Shown here: positions 22,524 through 30,952 of the stretch, piece after piece
How positions within the stretch are numbered: position 1 is the first letter of the stretch
How the letters are laid out: every line of letters begins with the position of its first letter
Origin: Alphaproteobacteria bacterium
GTDB taxonomy: Bacteria; Pseudomonadota; Alphaproteobacteria; TMED109
NCBI GenBank assembly: GCA_022825235.1
Contig: JAJDYI010000054.1
Coordinates: 1 to 32,131, forward strand
Direction of reading: 5' to 3'
DNA: 32,131 nucleotides
The notes under the pieces: generated by a model
What the model was told of the DNA's origin: nothing
Database searches by the model: none
What the model saw: the letters and a program-made list of their open reading frames with translations, nothing else
Translations under genes and position numbers: made by a program

Positions 22524-23684
22524 ATGCCGGTCATCAATCGAATCGCGGGCATCAGCGACGCCATGACCGAGTGGCGCCGGGACATCCACCGCCATCCCGA
22601 GCTTGCCTACAAGGAGCACCGGACCGCCGGCAAGGTGGCCGAGCTGCTCCGCTCCTTCGGCGTGGACGAGGTCGTCGAGGGGATCGGGGGGACCGGCGTG
22701 GTCGGCCGGATCCGGAACGGCGCGGGGCCCTCGGTGGGGCTGCGGGCCGACATGGACGCGCTGCCGATCCACGAGCAGAACACGTGCGAGCACGCCTCCT
22801 CGGCCGACGGGGTGATGCATGCCTGCGGCCACGACGGGCACACCGCCATGCTGCTGGGCGCGGCCCGGTACCTTTCGGAGACGCGGAACTTCCAGGGCGA
22901 CGTGGTGCTGGTCTTCCAGCCGGCGGAAGAGGGCTTCGCGGGCGCCAGGGCGATGCTCGACGACGGCCTCTTCGAGCGGTTCCCGGTGCGCAACATCTTC
23001 GGCATGCACAACATGCCGGGCCTCGAGCAGGGGAAGCTCCGGGTGGCGCCCGGGCCGATCATGGCGGCGGCCGACAACTTCAAGGTCACGGTGCAGGGGA
23101 AGGGCGCGCACGGCGCGATGCCCCACCAGTCGGTCGACCCGATCATCGCCGGCGCGGCGATCGTGCAGGCGGTGCAGACGCTGGTCTCGCGGACCAGCGA
23201 TCCCAAGCAGACGCTCGTGATCTCAGTGACCCGGTTCCACGCGGGCGACGCCTACAACGTGATCCCCGACAGCGCCGAGCTCTGCGGGACGATCCGGTAC
23301 TTCGCGCCCGAGACCGGCGAGATGGTCCGGAAGCGCTTCCCCGAGGTCTGCGAGACCGTGGCGCGGGGGCTGGGGGCGAGCGCCGACGTCGACTACCAGC
23401 GGGGGTATCCCCCCACCGTGAACCACGCCGACGAGACGGCGTTCGCCGGGCGGATCGCCTCCGAGATCACCGGCGAGGCGGTGACCACGGAGCAGATGCG
23501 GGTGATGGGCTCGGAGGACTTCTCGTTCTTCCTGCAGGAGCGCCCGGGCGCCTACGCCTGGATCGGGAACGGCGATTCGGCCTCGCTCCACAACCCGAGC
23601 TACGACTTCGACGACGACAACCTGGCGATCGGCGCAAGCTTCCTCGCGCGCATCGCCGAAGATGCGCTCCGTGCGACGGACTAG
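22524..23684 (+). CDS. M20 family metallo-amidohydrolase (hippurate hydrolase-like)
   Basis: A 386-residue M20-family amidohydrolase, which removes acyl groups from N-acylated amino acids or cuts similar amide bonds. Metal ligands are visible as MHACGHDGHTAML (Cys and His), FQPAEEGFAGA (two Glu, one catalytic), FGMHNMPG and the late SLHNPSYDFDDD. The central dimerisation domain has the KGAHGAMPHQSVDPI and GDAYNVIPDSAEL segments. AAGGAGG five bases before the ATG fixes the start. It is the first gene of an operon with a dipeptide-type ABC importer and overlaps the binding-protein gene by 23 bases, suggesting the imported compound is an amide or peptide that this enzyme opens. Confidence 0.93.
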   Translation: MPVINRIAGISDAMTEWRRDIHRHPELAYKEHRTAGKVAELLRSFGVDEVVEGIGGTGVVGRIRNGAGPSVGLRADMDALPIHEQNTCEHASSADGVMHACGHDGHTAMLLGAARYLSETRNFQGDVVLVFQPAEEGFAGARAMLDDGLFERFPVRNIFGMHNMPGLEQGKLRVAPGPIMAAADNFKVTVQGKGAHGAMPHQSVDPIIAGAAIVQAVQTLVSRTSDPKQTLVISVTRFHAGDAYNVIPDSAELCGTIRYFAPETGEMVRKRFPEVCETVARGLGASADVDYQRGYPPTVNHADETAFAGRIASEITGEAVTTEQMRVMGSEDFSFFLQERPGAYAWIGNGDSASLHNPSYDFDDDNLAIGASFLARIAEDALRATD

Positions 23685-25236
23685 CGCCCTCGCGCTCGCG
23701 GCCTCGATCGCGCTGGCCCTCCCGGCCAGCGCCGAGACCGTGCTCCGGGCGGTGGTGCACGCCGACCTCAAGAACATCGACCCGATCTGGACCACCGCCT
23801 ACATCACCCGCAACCACGGGTACATGGTCTACGACACGCTGTTCGCGGTCGATGCCGAGTTCAACGTGCAGCCGCAGATGGTCGACACCTGGGAGGTGTC
23901 CGACGACGGGATGACCTGGACGTTCCGGCTCCGGGACGGGCTCGCGTGGCACGACGGCGCGCCGGTGACGGCGGCCGACTGCGTCGCCTCGATCCGCCGC
24001 TGGGGCGCGCGCGACGGCATGGGCCAGAAGCTCATGGACGTCACCGCGGCGCTCGAGGCGCTCGACGACAGGGAGTTCCGCCTCACGCTGACGCAGCCCT
24101 ACGGCCTGGTGCTGGAGTCGCTTTCGAAGGCGAGCTCCAACGTGCTCTTCATCATGCCGGAGCGGCACGCGCTGACCGACCCCTTCGAGCAGGTGCCCGA
24201 GGTGGTCGGGTCCGGCCCGTTCGTGTTCGTGGCCGACGAGTGGGTCCCGGGCGCCAGGGTCGTCTACGTCCGGAACGAGGCCTACGTGCCGCGCGCCGAG
24301 CCGCCGAGCTGGGGTGCGGGCAGCAAGGTGGCCAAGGTCGACCGGGTGGAGTGGCTCTACGTCCCCGACACCGCCACGGCCATGAACGCGCTCCTCGCCG
24401 GGGAGATCGACTACTTCGAGCTCCCGCCGCACGACCTCCTCCCGATCATGGAGGCTTCGCCCGACGTCACGGTGAAGCGCCTCGACCCGGTCGGCGTGCA
24501 GGGGCACATCCGCCTCAATCATCTCTACCCGCCGTTCGACCACCCGAAGGCCCGCGAGGCGATGCTGTGGCTGGTGGAGCAGCCGCGCTTCCTCCGCGCT
24601 GTCGTGGGGAACGAGGAGCACTGGCGCCCGTGCCCGGCGTACTTCGGCTGCGGCAGCCCCTTCGAGACCGACGCCGGCGCGGAGGCGCTGATGGGGTTCG
24701 ATCCCGGGCGGGCGCAGGCCCTCCTCGAGGAGGCGGGCTACGACGGCCGGCCGGTCGTGCTGATGCAGCCGACCGACGTTGCGATCCTGAGCGGCGCCGC
24801 CCTGATGCTGGCGGGCGTGCTCCGGGACGCCGGGGTGAACGTGGAGCTCCAGGCGATGGACTGGAGCACGCTCACGAGCCGTCGCGCGCTCGACGCGCCG
24901 CCGGAGGAGAACGGCTGGAACATCTTCCCGACCTGGTTCATCGGCATGGACGTCGTCCACCCGCTCGCGAGCGTGGTGACGAGCGGCGGCTGCCGGGAGC
25001 GGGCGTGGTTCGGCTGGCCGTGCGACCCGGTCATGGAGGAGCTCCGCGAGGCGTTCGCGTTCGAGAACGACCCGGGGCAGCGGTTCGCGCGCGCCGAGGC
25101 GGTCCAGCAGCAGGCGTTCGCCCTGGTGCCGTACGTGAACTTCGGCGAGTGGTTCAATCCCGTGGCCTTCCGCTCGGACCTGGAGGGCATCCTCGAATCG
25201 CCGATCCCGCTCTTCTGGAACATCGCGAAGCGTTGA
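23662..25236 (+). CDS. Periplasmic substrate-binding protein of a peptide/nickel-type ABC importer
   Basis: A 524-residue extracellular solute-binding protein of family 5, with a signal peptide ending LPASAE. Family features include YMVYDTLFAVDAEFNVQPQM, TFRLRDGLAWHDGAPVTAAD and VVGSGPFVFV in the first lobe, and the FDHPKAREAMLW hinge-region segment. It would capture a peptide or amide and hand it to the two permeases that follow. The start lies inside the amidohydrolase end, in another frame, as usual for coupled genes. An unusual pair of cysteines in RPCPAYFGCG might form a disulfide. The ligand cannot be told from sequence. Confidence 0.93.
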   Translation: MRSVRRTSALALAASIALALPASAETVLRAVVHADLKNIDPIWTTAYITRNHGYMVYDTLFAVDAEFNVQPQMVDTWEVSDDGMTWTFRLRDGLAWHDGAPVTAADCVASIRRWGARDGMGQKLMDVTAALEALDDREFRLTLTQPYGLVLESLSKASSNVLFIMPERHALTDPFEQVPEVVGSGPFVFVADEWVPGARVVYVRNEAYVPRAEPPSWGAGSKVAKVDRVEWLYVPDTATAMNALLAGEIDYFELPPHDLLPIMEASPDVTVKRLDPVGVQGHIRLNHLYPPFDHPKAREAMLWLVEQPRFLRAVVGNEEHWRPCPAYFGCGSPFETDAGAEALMGFDPGRAQALLEEAGYDGRPVVLMQPTDVAILSGAALMLAGVLRDAGVNVELQAMDWSTLTSRRALDAPPEENGWNIFPTWFIGMDVVHPLASVVTSGGCRERAWFGWPCDPVMEELREAFAFENDPGQRFARAEAVQQQAFALVPYVNFGEWFNPVAFRSDLEGILESPIPLFWNIAKR

Positions 25237-25252
25237 TCGGACGCGCCGTCCG

Positions 25253-26194
25253 GTGACCGGCTTCCTGCTGCAGCGGCTGCTGGCCACCATCCCGGTGATG
25301 GCGGTGGTGGCCGTCGTCGTCTTCCTGCTCCTGCACCTGGGCCCGGGCGACCCGGCCGCGGTGATCGCCGGCGACTACGCGACGCCCGAGGACATCGAGC
25401 GGATCCGCGACCGGCTCGGGCTCAACGAGCCGCTCCACGTGCAGTTCCTGACCTGGATCGGCCAGGTGCTGACGGGCGACCTCGGGATCTCGATCTTCTC
25501 GAACCTGCCGGTCGCGCAGCTGATCGCGCAGCGCGTCGAGCCGACGCTCGCCCTCTCGCTCGGCACCCTGCTGGTCACCGTCGTGGTCGCGGTGCCGCTC
25601 GGCGTGGCCGCCGCCTGGCGGGCCGGGGCCTGGCTCGACCGGTGCCTCATGGGAGGTGCCGCGCTCGCGTTCGCGGTGCCGGTCTTCGTGATCGGCTACA
25701 TCCTGATCTACGTCTTCGCGATCAAGCTCGGCTGGCTCCCGGTGCAGGGGTACCGCCCGCTGGCCGACGGGGCGGGGCCCTTCCTCCGCCACCTGGTGCT
25801 GCCGGTGGTCGCACTCTCGTTCGTCTTCATCGCGCTGATCGCCCGGGTCACGCGCGCGAGCGTGCTCGAGGTGCTGGGCGAGGACTACATCCGCACGGCC
25901 CGCGCCAAGGGGGTGACGACGTTCCGGCTGCTCCGCCGGCACGCGCTCCGCCCGGCGCTGGTGCCGGTGGTGACGGTGATCGGGATCGCGTTCGCGCTGC
26001 TCGTGGGCGGGGTCGTGGTGACCGAGAGCGTCTTCAACATCCCGGGCCTCGGGCGGCTCACGGTCGATTCGGTGCTCCGGCGCGACTACCCGGTGATCCA
26101 GGGGCTGATCCTGGTCTTCAGCGCCGCCTACGTGATCACCAACCTGGTCGTGGACCTCCTCTACAGCGTGCTCGACCCGAGGATCCGCGGATGA
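25253..26194 (+). CDS. ABC transporter permease, DppB type
   Basis: A 313-residue inner-membrane permease with six predicted membrane helices. The first (LLATIPVMAVVAVVVFLLLH) is followed by the GPGDPAAVIAGDYATPEDIE periplasmic segment typical of DppB/OppB. The EAA loop that docks the ATPase is DYIRTARAKGVTTFRLLRRH. The C-terminal FNIPGLGRLTVDSVLRRDYP is also characteristic. GTG at 25253 follows the binding-protein stop by 16 bases. It forms the translocation channel with the next gene product. Confidence 0.93.
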   Translation: MTGFLLQRLLATIPVMAVVAVVVFLLLHLGPGDPAAVIAGDYATPEDIERIRDRLGLNEPLHVQFLTWIGQVLTGDLGISIFSNLPVAQLIAQRVEPTLALSLGTLLVTVVVAVPLGVAAAWRAGAWLDRCLMGGAALAFAVPVFVIGYILIYVFAIKLGWLPVQGYRPLADGAGPFLRHLVLPVVALSFVFIALIARVTRASVLEVLGEDYIRTARAKGVTTFRLLRRHALRPALVPVVTVIGIAFALLVGGVVVTESVFNIPGLGRLTVDSVLRRDYPVIQGLILVFSAAYVITNLVVDLLYSVLDPRIRG

Positions 26195-27015
26195 ACGCGA
26201 TCCGCCGGAACCGCTCCGTCCAGATCGGGATGGCGCTCCTGGTGCTGGTCGCGGCGACCGCGGTGCTGGCGCCGCCGCTCGCCGGGATGGACCCGCTCCG
26301 GATGACGCCCGAGGACCGCCTCAGCAGCCCCGTCGCGGCGCACCCCTTCGGGACCGACATGTTCGGGCGCGACATCCTGGCGCGGACGCTCCACGGCGGG
26401 CGGGTCTCGCTCAGCGTCGGGCTCGCGGTGGCGGCCGTGGCGCTCGCCGCCGGGCTCGGGATCGGCCTCGTCGCGGGGTACGTCCGGGCGGTCGACCGGA
26501 TCGTGATGCGGATCATGGACGGCATCATGGCGATCCCCGGGATCCTGCTCGCGATCGCGCTGATCGCGCTCTCGGGCGCCACCCTCGGGACGGTCGTCGT
26601 CGCGATCGCGGTGCCGGAGGTGCCGCGCGTGGTGCGCCTGGTGCGAAGCGTCGTGCTCGCGGTGCGCGAGGAACCCTACGTCGAGGCGGCGGTCGCCGCC
26701 GGCGCCCGCCTGCCGAGGCTCCTCGTGCGCCACGTGCTCCCCAACACGCTGGCCCCGCTCATCGTGCAGGGGAGCTACGTCTGCGCGTCCGCGATGATCG
26801 TCGAATCGATCCTCGGGTTCCTGGGCGCCGGCATGCCGCCCGAGGTCCCGAGCTGGGGGAACGTGATGGCCGAGGGGCGCACCTTCTTCCAGATCGCGCC
26901 CTGGATCCTCTTCTTCCCGGGCGCCTTCCTCGCGGTGACGGTGCTCTCGGTCAACCTCCTGGGCGACGGGCTCCGCGACACGCTCGACCCGAGGCTCCGG
27001 GGGCGGTTCCAGTGA
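26191..27015 (+). CDS. ABC transporter permease, DppC type
   Basis: A 274-residue permease of the DppC/OppC type. The N-terminal helix (IGMALLVLVAATAVLAPPLA) is followed by HPFGTDMFGRDILARTLHGG, the signature of this subfamily. The ATPase-docking EAA segment is EEPYVEAAVAAGARLPRLLV, and ESILGFLGAGMPPEVPSWGN follows. The ATG overlaps the DppB stop by four bases (ATGA), and the stop overlaps the next GTG, so translation is coupled through the operon. Confidence 0.93.
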   Translation: MNAIRRNRSVQIGMALLVLVAATAVLAPPLAGMDPLRMTPEDRLSSPVAAHPFGTDMFGRDILARTLHGGRVSLSVGLAVAAVALAAGLGIGLVAGYVRAVDRIVMRIMDGIMAIPGILLAIALIALSGATLGTVVVAIAVPEVPRVVRLVRSVVLAVREEPYVEAAVAAGARLPRLLVRHVLPNTLAPLIVQGSYVCASAMIVESILGFLGAGMPPEVPSWGNVMAEGRTFFQIAPWILFFPGAFLAVTVLSVNLLGDGLRDTLDPRLRGRFQ

Positions 27016-28628
27016 CGGCCGCGCCCGGGCGCCCGGTCCTCGCGATCCGGGACCTCACGGTGGCGCTCCCGGTGGATGCGGAGCGCGCGCATGCCGTCGA
27101 GGGCGTGTCGTTTGACGTCGAGGCCGGCGAGATCGTCTGCCTCGTGGGCGAATCGGGCTCGGGGAAGTCGGTGACGGCGCAGGCGGTGCTGGGGCTCCTC
27201 CCGCCGGGGCAGCTCCGGGTCACGGGCGGGGCGATCGAGCTCGAGGGCGAGGACCTCCGCGCCGCACCCGCGGCCCGGCTCCGCTCGCTCCGCGGGCGCG
27301 CGATGGCGATGATCTTCCAGGAGCCGATGACCGCGCTCAATCCCGTCCTCACGGTGGGCGAACAGGTCCGCGAGGTGTTCGAGACGCACGGTCTCCTCTC
27401 GCCCGCCGAGCGGCGCGAGCGGGTGATCGAGCTCTTCCGCTCGGTGCAGCTCCCGGAGCCCGAGCGCCTCGTCAACACGTACCCGCACCAGCTCTCGGGC
27501 GGGCAGCGCCAGCGCGTGATGATCGCGATGGCGTTCGCGCTGGAGCCCGCGCTCCTGGTGGCGGACGAGCCCACGACCGCGCTCGACGTCACGACCCAGG
27601 CGCGGATCCTCGAGATCATGCGCACCATCCAGCGCGCCCGCGGGAGCGCCGTTCTCTTCATCACCCATGACTTCGGGGTGGTGGCCGACATCGCCGACCG
27701 CGTGGTCGTGATGCGGACCGGGAAGGTGGTGGAGCAGGGGCCGCGCGACGAGATCCTGAAGAACCCCCAGCATCCCTACACGCGCATGCTGCTCGAGGCC
27801 GTGCCGAGCCTCGACCCGGACGCGGACGACGGGGCGTCGGCGAGCGCGGCCGCACTTGAGGTGCGGAACCTCTCGAAGACGTTCGCAGGCGGCGGCTGGT
27901 TCCGGCGCGGGCGGACCGTCGAGGCGGTGCGCGACGTCTCGCTCGTCGTGCGGAAGGGCGAGACGCTCGCGGTCGTGGGTGAATCGGGCTCGGGGAAGTC
28001 GACGCTCGCGCGGTGCGCGGTGCGGCTCACGCGGGCGAGCAGCGGCGAGGTGCTGCTCGCCGGCGAGGACATCGCGCAACTCGAGACCGGGGCGCTCCGG
28101 CCCTACCGGCGGCGGATCCAGATGGTCTTCCAGGACCCCTTCCGCTCGCTCAACCCGCGCCGGACGGTGGCGGCGGCACTGGTCGAGGGGCCCGTCAACT
28201 ACGGGGTGCCGAGGCCGGAGGCGCTGGCGCGCGCGAAGCGGCTCCTGGGGCTCGTCGGGCTCGGCGACGATGCGCTCGGGCGCTACCCGCACCAGTTCTC
28301 GGGCGGGCAGCGCCAGCGCATCTGCATCGCCCGCGCGCTCGCCCTCGAGCCCGACGTGCTGATCGCCGACGAGCCGGTCTCCGCGCTCGACGTCTCGGTG
28401 CAGGCGCAGGTGCTCGACCTGCTGGCCGACGTGCGCGAGCGGTTCGAGCTCGCGATGCTCTTCATCACGCACGACCTCCGCGTGGCGGCGCAGGTCGCCG
28501 ACCGGGTCGCGGTGATGTCGAAGGGGGAGATCGTGGAGACTGGGCCCGTGGCCGACGTCTTCGGGAATCCGCAGCACCCGTACTCCAGGGCGCTCCTGGC
28601 GGCAGCACCCGGGCGCGGGCGGCTCTGA
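27012..28628 (+). CDS. ABC transporter ATP-binding protein with two fused ATPase domains
   Basis: A 538-residue protein carrying both nucleotide-binding domains of a peptide importer (DppD and DppF joined). The first has Walker A GESGSGKSVTAQAV, signature LSGGQRQRVMIAM and Walker B LLVADEPTTALD; the second has GESGSGKSTLARCAV, FSGGQRQRICIAR and VLIADEPVSALD. QHPYTRMLLEAVPSLDPDA between them is the short peptide-transporter tail of the first half, and QHPYSRALLAAAPG ends the second. The fused arrangement, as in GsiA and YejF, means one chain powers the importer. GTG at 27012 overlaps the DppC stop. Confidence 0.94.
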   Translation: MTAAPGRPVLAIRDLTVALPVDAERAHAVEGVSFDVEAGEIVCLVGESGSGKSVTAQAVLGLLPPGQLRVTGGAIELEGEDLRAAPAARLRSLRGRAMAMIFQEPMTALNPVLTVGEQVREVFETHGLLSPAERRERVIELFRSVQLPEPERLVNTYPHQLSGGQRQRVMIAMAFALEPALLVADEPTTALDVTTQARILEIMRTIQRARGSAVLFITHDFGVVADIADRVVVMRTGKVVEQGPRDEILKNPQHPYTRMLLEAVPSLDPDADDGASASAAALEVRNLSKTFAGGGWFRRGRTVEAVRDVSLVVRKGETLAVVGESGSGKSTLARCAVRLTRASSGEVLLAGEDIAQLETGALRPYRRRIQMVFQDPFRSLNPRRTVAAALVEGPVNYGVPRPEALARAKRLLGLVGLGDDALGRYPHQFSGGQRQRICIARALALEPDVLIADEPVSALDVSVQAQVLDLLADVRERFELAMLFITHDLRVAAQVADRVAVMSKGEIVETGPVADVFGNPQHPYSRALLAAAPGRGRL

Positions 28629-28630
28629 CG

Positions 28631-29230
28631 ATGCTGGACCGCCTCATCGCCGCCATGGGACGCCTCTACGCGTGGGTCATCCGGCTCGCGGGCCACCGCC
28701 ACGCGGAGCCGGCGCTGGCGGCCGTGGCGTTCACGGAGAGCTCCTTCTTCCCCGTCCCGCCCGACGCCATGATCGTGCCGATGGCGCTCGCGCGCCGCGA
28801 GCGCTGGGTCCGGATCGCGCTGATCGCGCTCGCAGGCTCGGTGGCCGGCGGCTTCCTGGGGTACACGATCGGGTACCTGCTCTGGGACGCGGTCGGCGAG
28901 GCGATCCTCGCGTTCTACCGGATGGGGGACGCGTTCGCCGAGTTCCAGGGCTGGTACGCCGACGAGGGTGCCCTGATCGTGTTCCTCGCCGCGTTCACGC
29001 CGCTCCCGTACAAGGCCGTCACGATCGCGAGCGGGGTCGTGGGCATGGACCTCCTGGCGTTCGGGCTGGCGTCGGCCGCGGGCCGGGGCCTCAGGTTCTT
29101 CGTGGTGGCGGCGCTCCCGGCCTTCCTCGGGGTCCGGGCCGAGCTCCTGATCCGCCGGCACGCGCGCCTAGCGACCTGGGCCGGCCTCGCGCTGGCGGCA
29201 GCCGTCGTGGTCGCAGCGGCGCTGGCGTAG
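28631..29230 (+). CDS. DedA/YqaA (SNARE-associated/VTT domain) family membrane protein
   Basis: A 199-residue inner-membrane protein with four to five hydrophobic segments. VAFTESSFFPVPPDAMIVPMAL and AAFTPLPYKAVTIASGVVGM are the two re-entrant motifs of the DedA/YqaA family (the second with the acid-to-Pro pattern FTPxPYK); AGRGLRFFVVAALPAFLG follows. Family members are thought to be lipid flippases or transporters. The gene begins two bases after the transporter operon's last stop, so it is probably co-transcribed, though its role is likely general membrane maintenance. The nearby DsbB and COQ7 genes continue this run of envelope functions. Confidence 0.85.
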   Translation: MLDRLIAAMGRLYAWVIRLAGHRHAEPALAAVAFTESSFFPVPPDAMIVPMALARRERWVRIALIALAGSVAGGFLGYTIGYLLWDAVGEAILAFYRMGDAFAEFQGWYADEGALIVFLAAFTPLPYKAVTIASGVVGMDLLAFGLASAAGRGLRFFVVAALPAFLGVRAELLIRRHARLATWAGLALAAAVVVAAALA

Positions 29231-29239
29231 GGGCGGGCC

Positions 29240-29770
29240 GTGCGGGCTGATCTGGCAGTGTCGGCCGTGCGCTGGGCGACGGGCACGGCGCCGGGGTACC
29301 TCGCGCTGGCCGCGGCCGCCTCGGTCGTGGCATTGGCATCGGCGCTGGTGATGCAGTACGGCTTCGGGCTCCCGCCGTGCGACCTCTGCATCGAGCAGCG
29401 CTGGGGGTTCGCGGGCGCCGGCGCACTCGCGGCGGGCGGCCTCTTCGCGCACCGCGTGGGCATGTCGCGACGCGCGATGGTGGCCGCGGTCGGGGTGGCG
29501 TTCCTGGTGACCGCGGGGCTCGGCTTCCGGCACGTGGGCGTGGAGCAGCAGTGGTGGCCGGGACCCGATACCTGCACCGCGACCGGCGCAGACGCGGCGA
29601 CGACCGACGAGCTGCTGGAGGCGATCATGAACGCGCCCCTGGTCCGCTGCGACGAGATCCCGGCGAGCCTCCTCGGCCTCTCGATCGCGGGCTGGGTGGT
29701 GGTGAGCGCGCTGGCGATGGCGGCCCTTGCCGCCGTGGCGCTCGCCCGGAGCCGGAGGGCTGCGCGGTGA
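29240..29770 (+). CDS. dsbB: Disulfide bond formation protein DsbB
   Basis: A 176-residue, four-helix membrane protein that reoxidises DsbA and passes electrons to ubiquinone. The first periplasmic redox pair is Cys47-Cys50 in LPPCDLCIEQRW, a close match to the family's Cx2C motif. The second pair is Cys112 (PDTCTATG) and Cys137 (APLVRCDEIP), the expected loop cysteines. GTG at 29240 follows the DedA-type gene by nine bases, and the stop overlaps the COQ7 start (GTGA). A quinone-dependent enzyme next to a ubiquinone biosynthesis gene is a common pairing in alphaproteobacteria. Confidence 0.92.
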   Translation: MRADLAVSAVRWATGTAPGYLALAAAASVVALASALVMQYGFGLPPCDLCIEQRWGFAGAGALAAGGLFAHRVGMSRRAMVAAVGVAFLVTAGLGFRHVGVEQQWWPGPDTCTATGADAATTDELLEAIMNAPLVRCDEIPASLLGLSIAGWVVVSALAMAALAAVALARSRRAAR

Positions 29771-30336
29771 CGGAGCGGCGGCGACCAGGGCGACGGCAGG
29801 CGCCGCGCCTCCCCGGCGATCCGACGCCGGCGCAGCGGGTCGCGCGGATCCTCCGGGTGGATCACGCGGGCGAGTACGGGGCGAAGCGCATCTACGAGGG
29901 CCAGCTCGCCGTTCTCGGCGAGACGTCCGCGGGGCCGGTCATCCGGGAGATGGCCGAGGGGGAGCGGCGGCATCTCGCCTCCTTCGCGGAGGACCTCGCG
30001 CACCGCGAGGTGAGGCCGACCGTGCTGCTGCCGGTCTGGCACGTGGCCGGGTACGCGCTGGGTGCGGCGACCGCGCTGCTGGGGCGGGAGGGGGCCATGG
30101 CGTGCACCGAGGCCGTCGAGGAGGTGATCGACGGGCACTACGCCCGCCAGGAGCGGGCGCTGGGCGAATCGGAGCCGGAACTCAGGGAGAAGATCCGTGA
30201 ATTCCGCGCGGACGAGCTCGGGCACCGGGACACCGCCCGCGCGGAAGGGGCTGCGGCCGCGCCGGGATACCGGGTGCTCAGGCGCTCGGTGCGGGCGTCG
30301 ACCCGCCTTGCGATCTGGCTTTCCGAGCGGGTGTGA
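29767..30336 (+). CDS. coq7: COQ7-type demethoxyubiquinone hydroxylase
   Basis: A 189-residue di-iron hydroxylase that adds the last ring hydroxyl in ubiquinone synthesis. The ferritin-like fold supplies the iron ligands: RVDHAGEYGAKRIYEGQ, then GERRHLASF (Glu-x-x-His), EAVEEVIDGHYARQ and RADELGHRDTA. Length matches the bacterial short form. GTG at 29767 overlaps the dsbB stop. The last 75 codons and about 70 bases beyond the stop are duplicated 1.56 kb downstream, with about one base in ten different by eye, and the two copies bracket a toxin-antitoxin island. The intact gene is this left copy. Confidence 0.93.
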   Translation: MTERRRPGRRQAPRLPGDPTPAQRVARILRVDHAGEYGAKRIYEGQLAVLGETSAGPVIREMAEGERRHLASFAEDLAHREVRPTVLLPVWHVAGYALGAATALLGREGAMACTEAVEEVIDGHYARQERALGESEPELREKIREFRADELGHRDTARAEGAAAAPGYRVLRRSVRASTRLAIWLSERV

Positions 30337-30410
30337 ACTCCCACGTGCCAGAGTCCGGCGTTGGTGATATCCAGGCCAATTCCCTGCCGGCTGCGGACCC
30401 AAATCCTGCC
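30109..30410 (+). repeat. Direct repeat, left copy: coq7 3' end
   Basis: This 302-base segment covers the last part of coq7 and 74 bases past its stop codon. It recurs in the same orientation at 31666-31965, with the AGATCCGTGAATTCCGCGCG and GTTGGTGATATCCAGGCC stretches identical. Many of the differences inside the gene fall at third codon positions, as between two once-working genes. It marks the left edge of the island at 30411-31665. Confidence 0.85.
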
Positions 30411-30724
30411 TATGCAGCCGCTGGAAGTGAATTGCCTTCGCGCTTCAAGCGATTCTGTGGGCGCTGCGACATGGCCACTTGATCCAGTTGCGGTGGTCGA
30501 CTGGATCGCGGTCACCGGCGGCGACTCAGTCTGGGTCAGATTGGCCGGTACGCCTCCGGCCGCTGTTGCGGGCCACCGGGACATGCATGTGCAATGATGG
30601 ACGGCGACGTGACGGGGATCACGAAGTACATTTCGGGGCATCGTACGACGCGTCGATTGGGACGCAGCGTGCCCCTTGAAATGCTGTCAAAGGCGGCGCC
30701 GCAATCCCACGGGAGATGGCGGAG
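30411..30724. other. Left part of the coq7-flanked island, no gene recognised
   Basis: About 310 bases between the left repeat and the DUF433 gene. Reading frames on both strands are short or broken and match no family. No integrase, transposase or terminal inverted repeat was recognised here. Confidence 0.35.
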
Positions 30725-30952
30725 ATGACAAACTGGGACGCATGTCCGGCGGTGGAGCGCACACCCGGCAAGGTCAGCGGCGCCTGGGTCTTTGCGGGCA
30801 CGCGGGTCCCCCTGTCGGCGCTCTATGAAAACCTGGCGGGCGGCGCCACGGTCGATGAGTTCGTCGCATGGTTCCCCGGCGTGGATGCGCAGCAGGTTCG
30901 CTCGGTGCTTGAACACGAGGCCAGGGCGCTCCGGGCGGCCCCGTCGCGTTGA
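30725..30952 (+). CDS. DUF433-type antitoxin
   Basis: A 75-residue protein of the DUF433 family, small helix-turn-helix-like antitoxins paired with PIN-like DUF5615 toxins. The hallmark is TPGKVSGAWVFAGTRVPLSA, followed by ENLAGGATVDEFVAWFPGVD and QQVRSVLEHEARAL. ATG at 30725 is chosen over one three codons earlier (30716) because GGGAG at 30711-30715 then has normal spacing. Its TGA overlaps a TTG in the usual antitoxin-toxin manner, but the toxin frame that follows carries a one-base shift. The antitoxin itself looks complete. Confidence 0.78.
   Translation: MTNWDACPAVERTPGKVSGAWVFAGTRVPLSALYENLAGGATVDEFVAWFPGVDAQQVRSVLEHEARALRAAPSR

Noticed and set aside
23467-25290. A 607-codon minus-strand open frame
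   Set aside because: It lies antisense to the solute-binding protein and amidohydrolase genes, both well supported. Its composition (Arg, His, Val-rich) is that of an antisense shadow.
26775-28577. A 600-codon minus-strand open frame
   Set aside because: It is antisense to the fused ATP-binding protein, whose Walker motifs are unambiguous.
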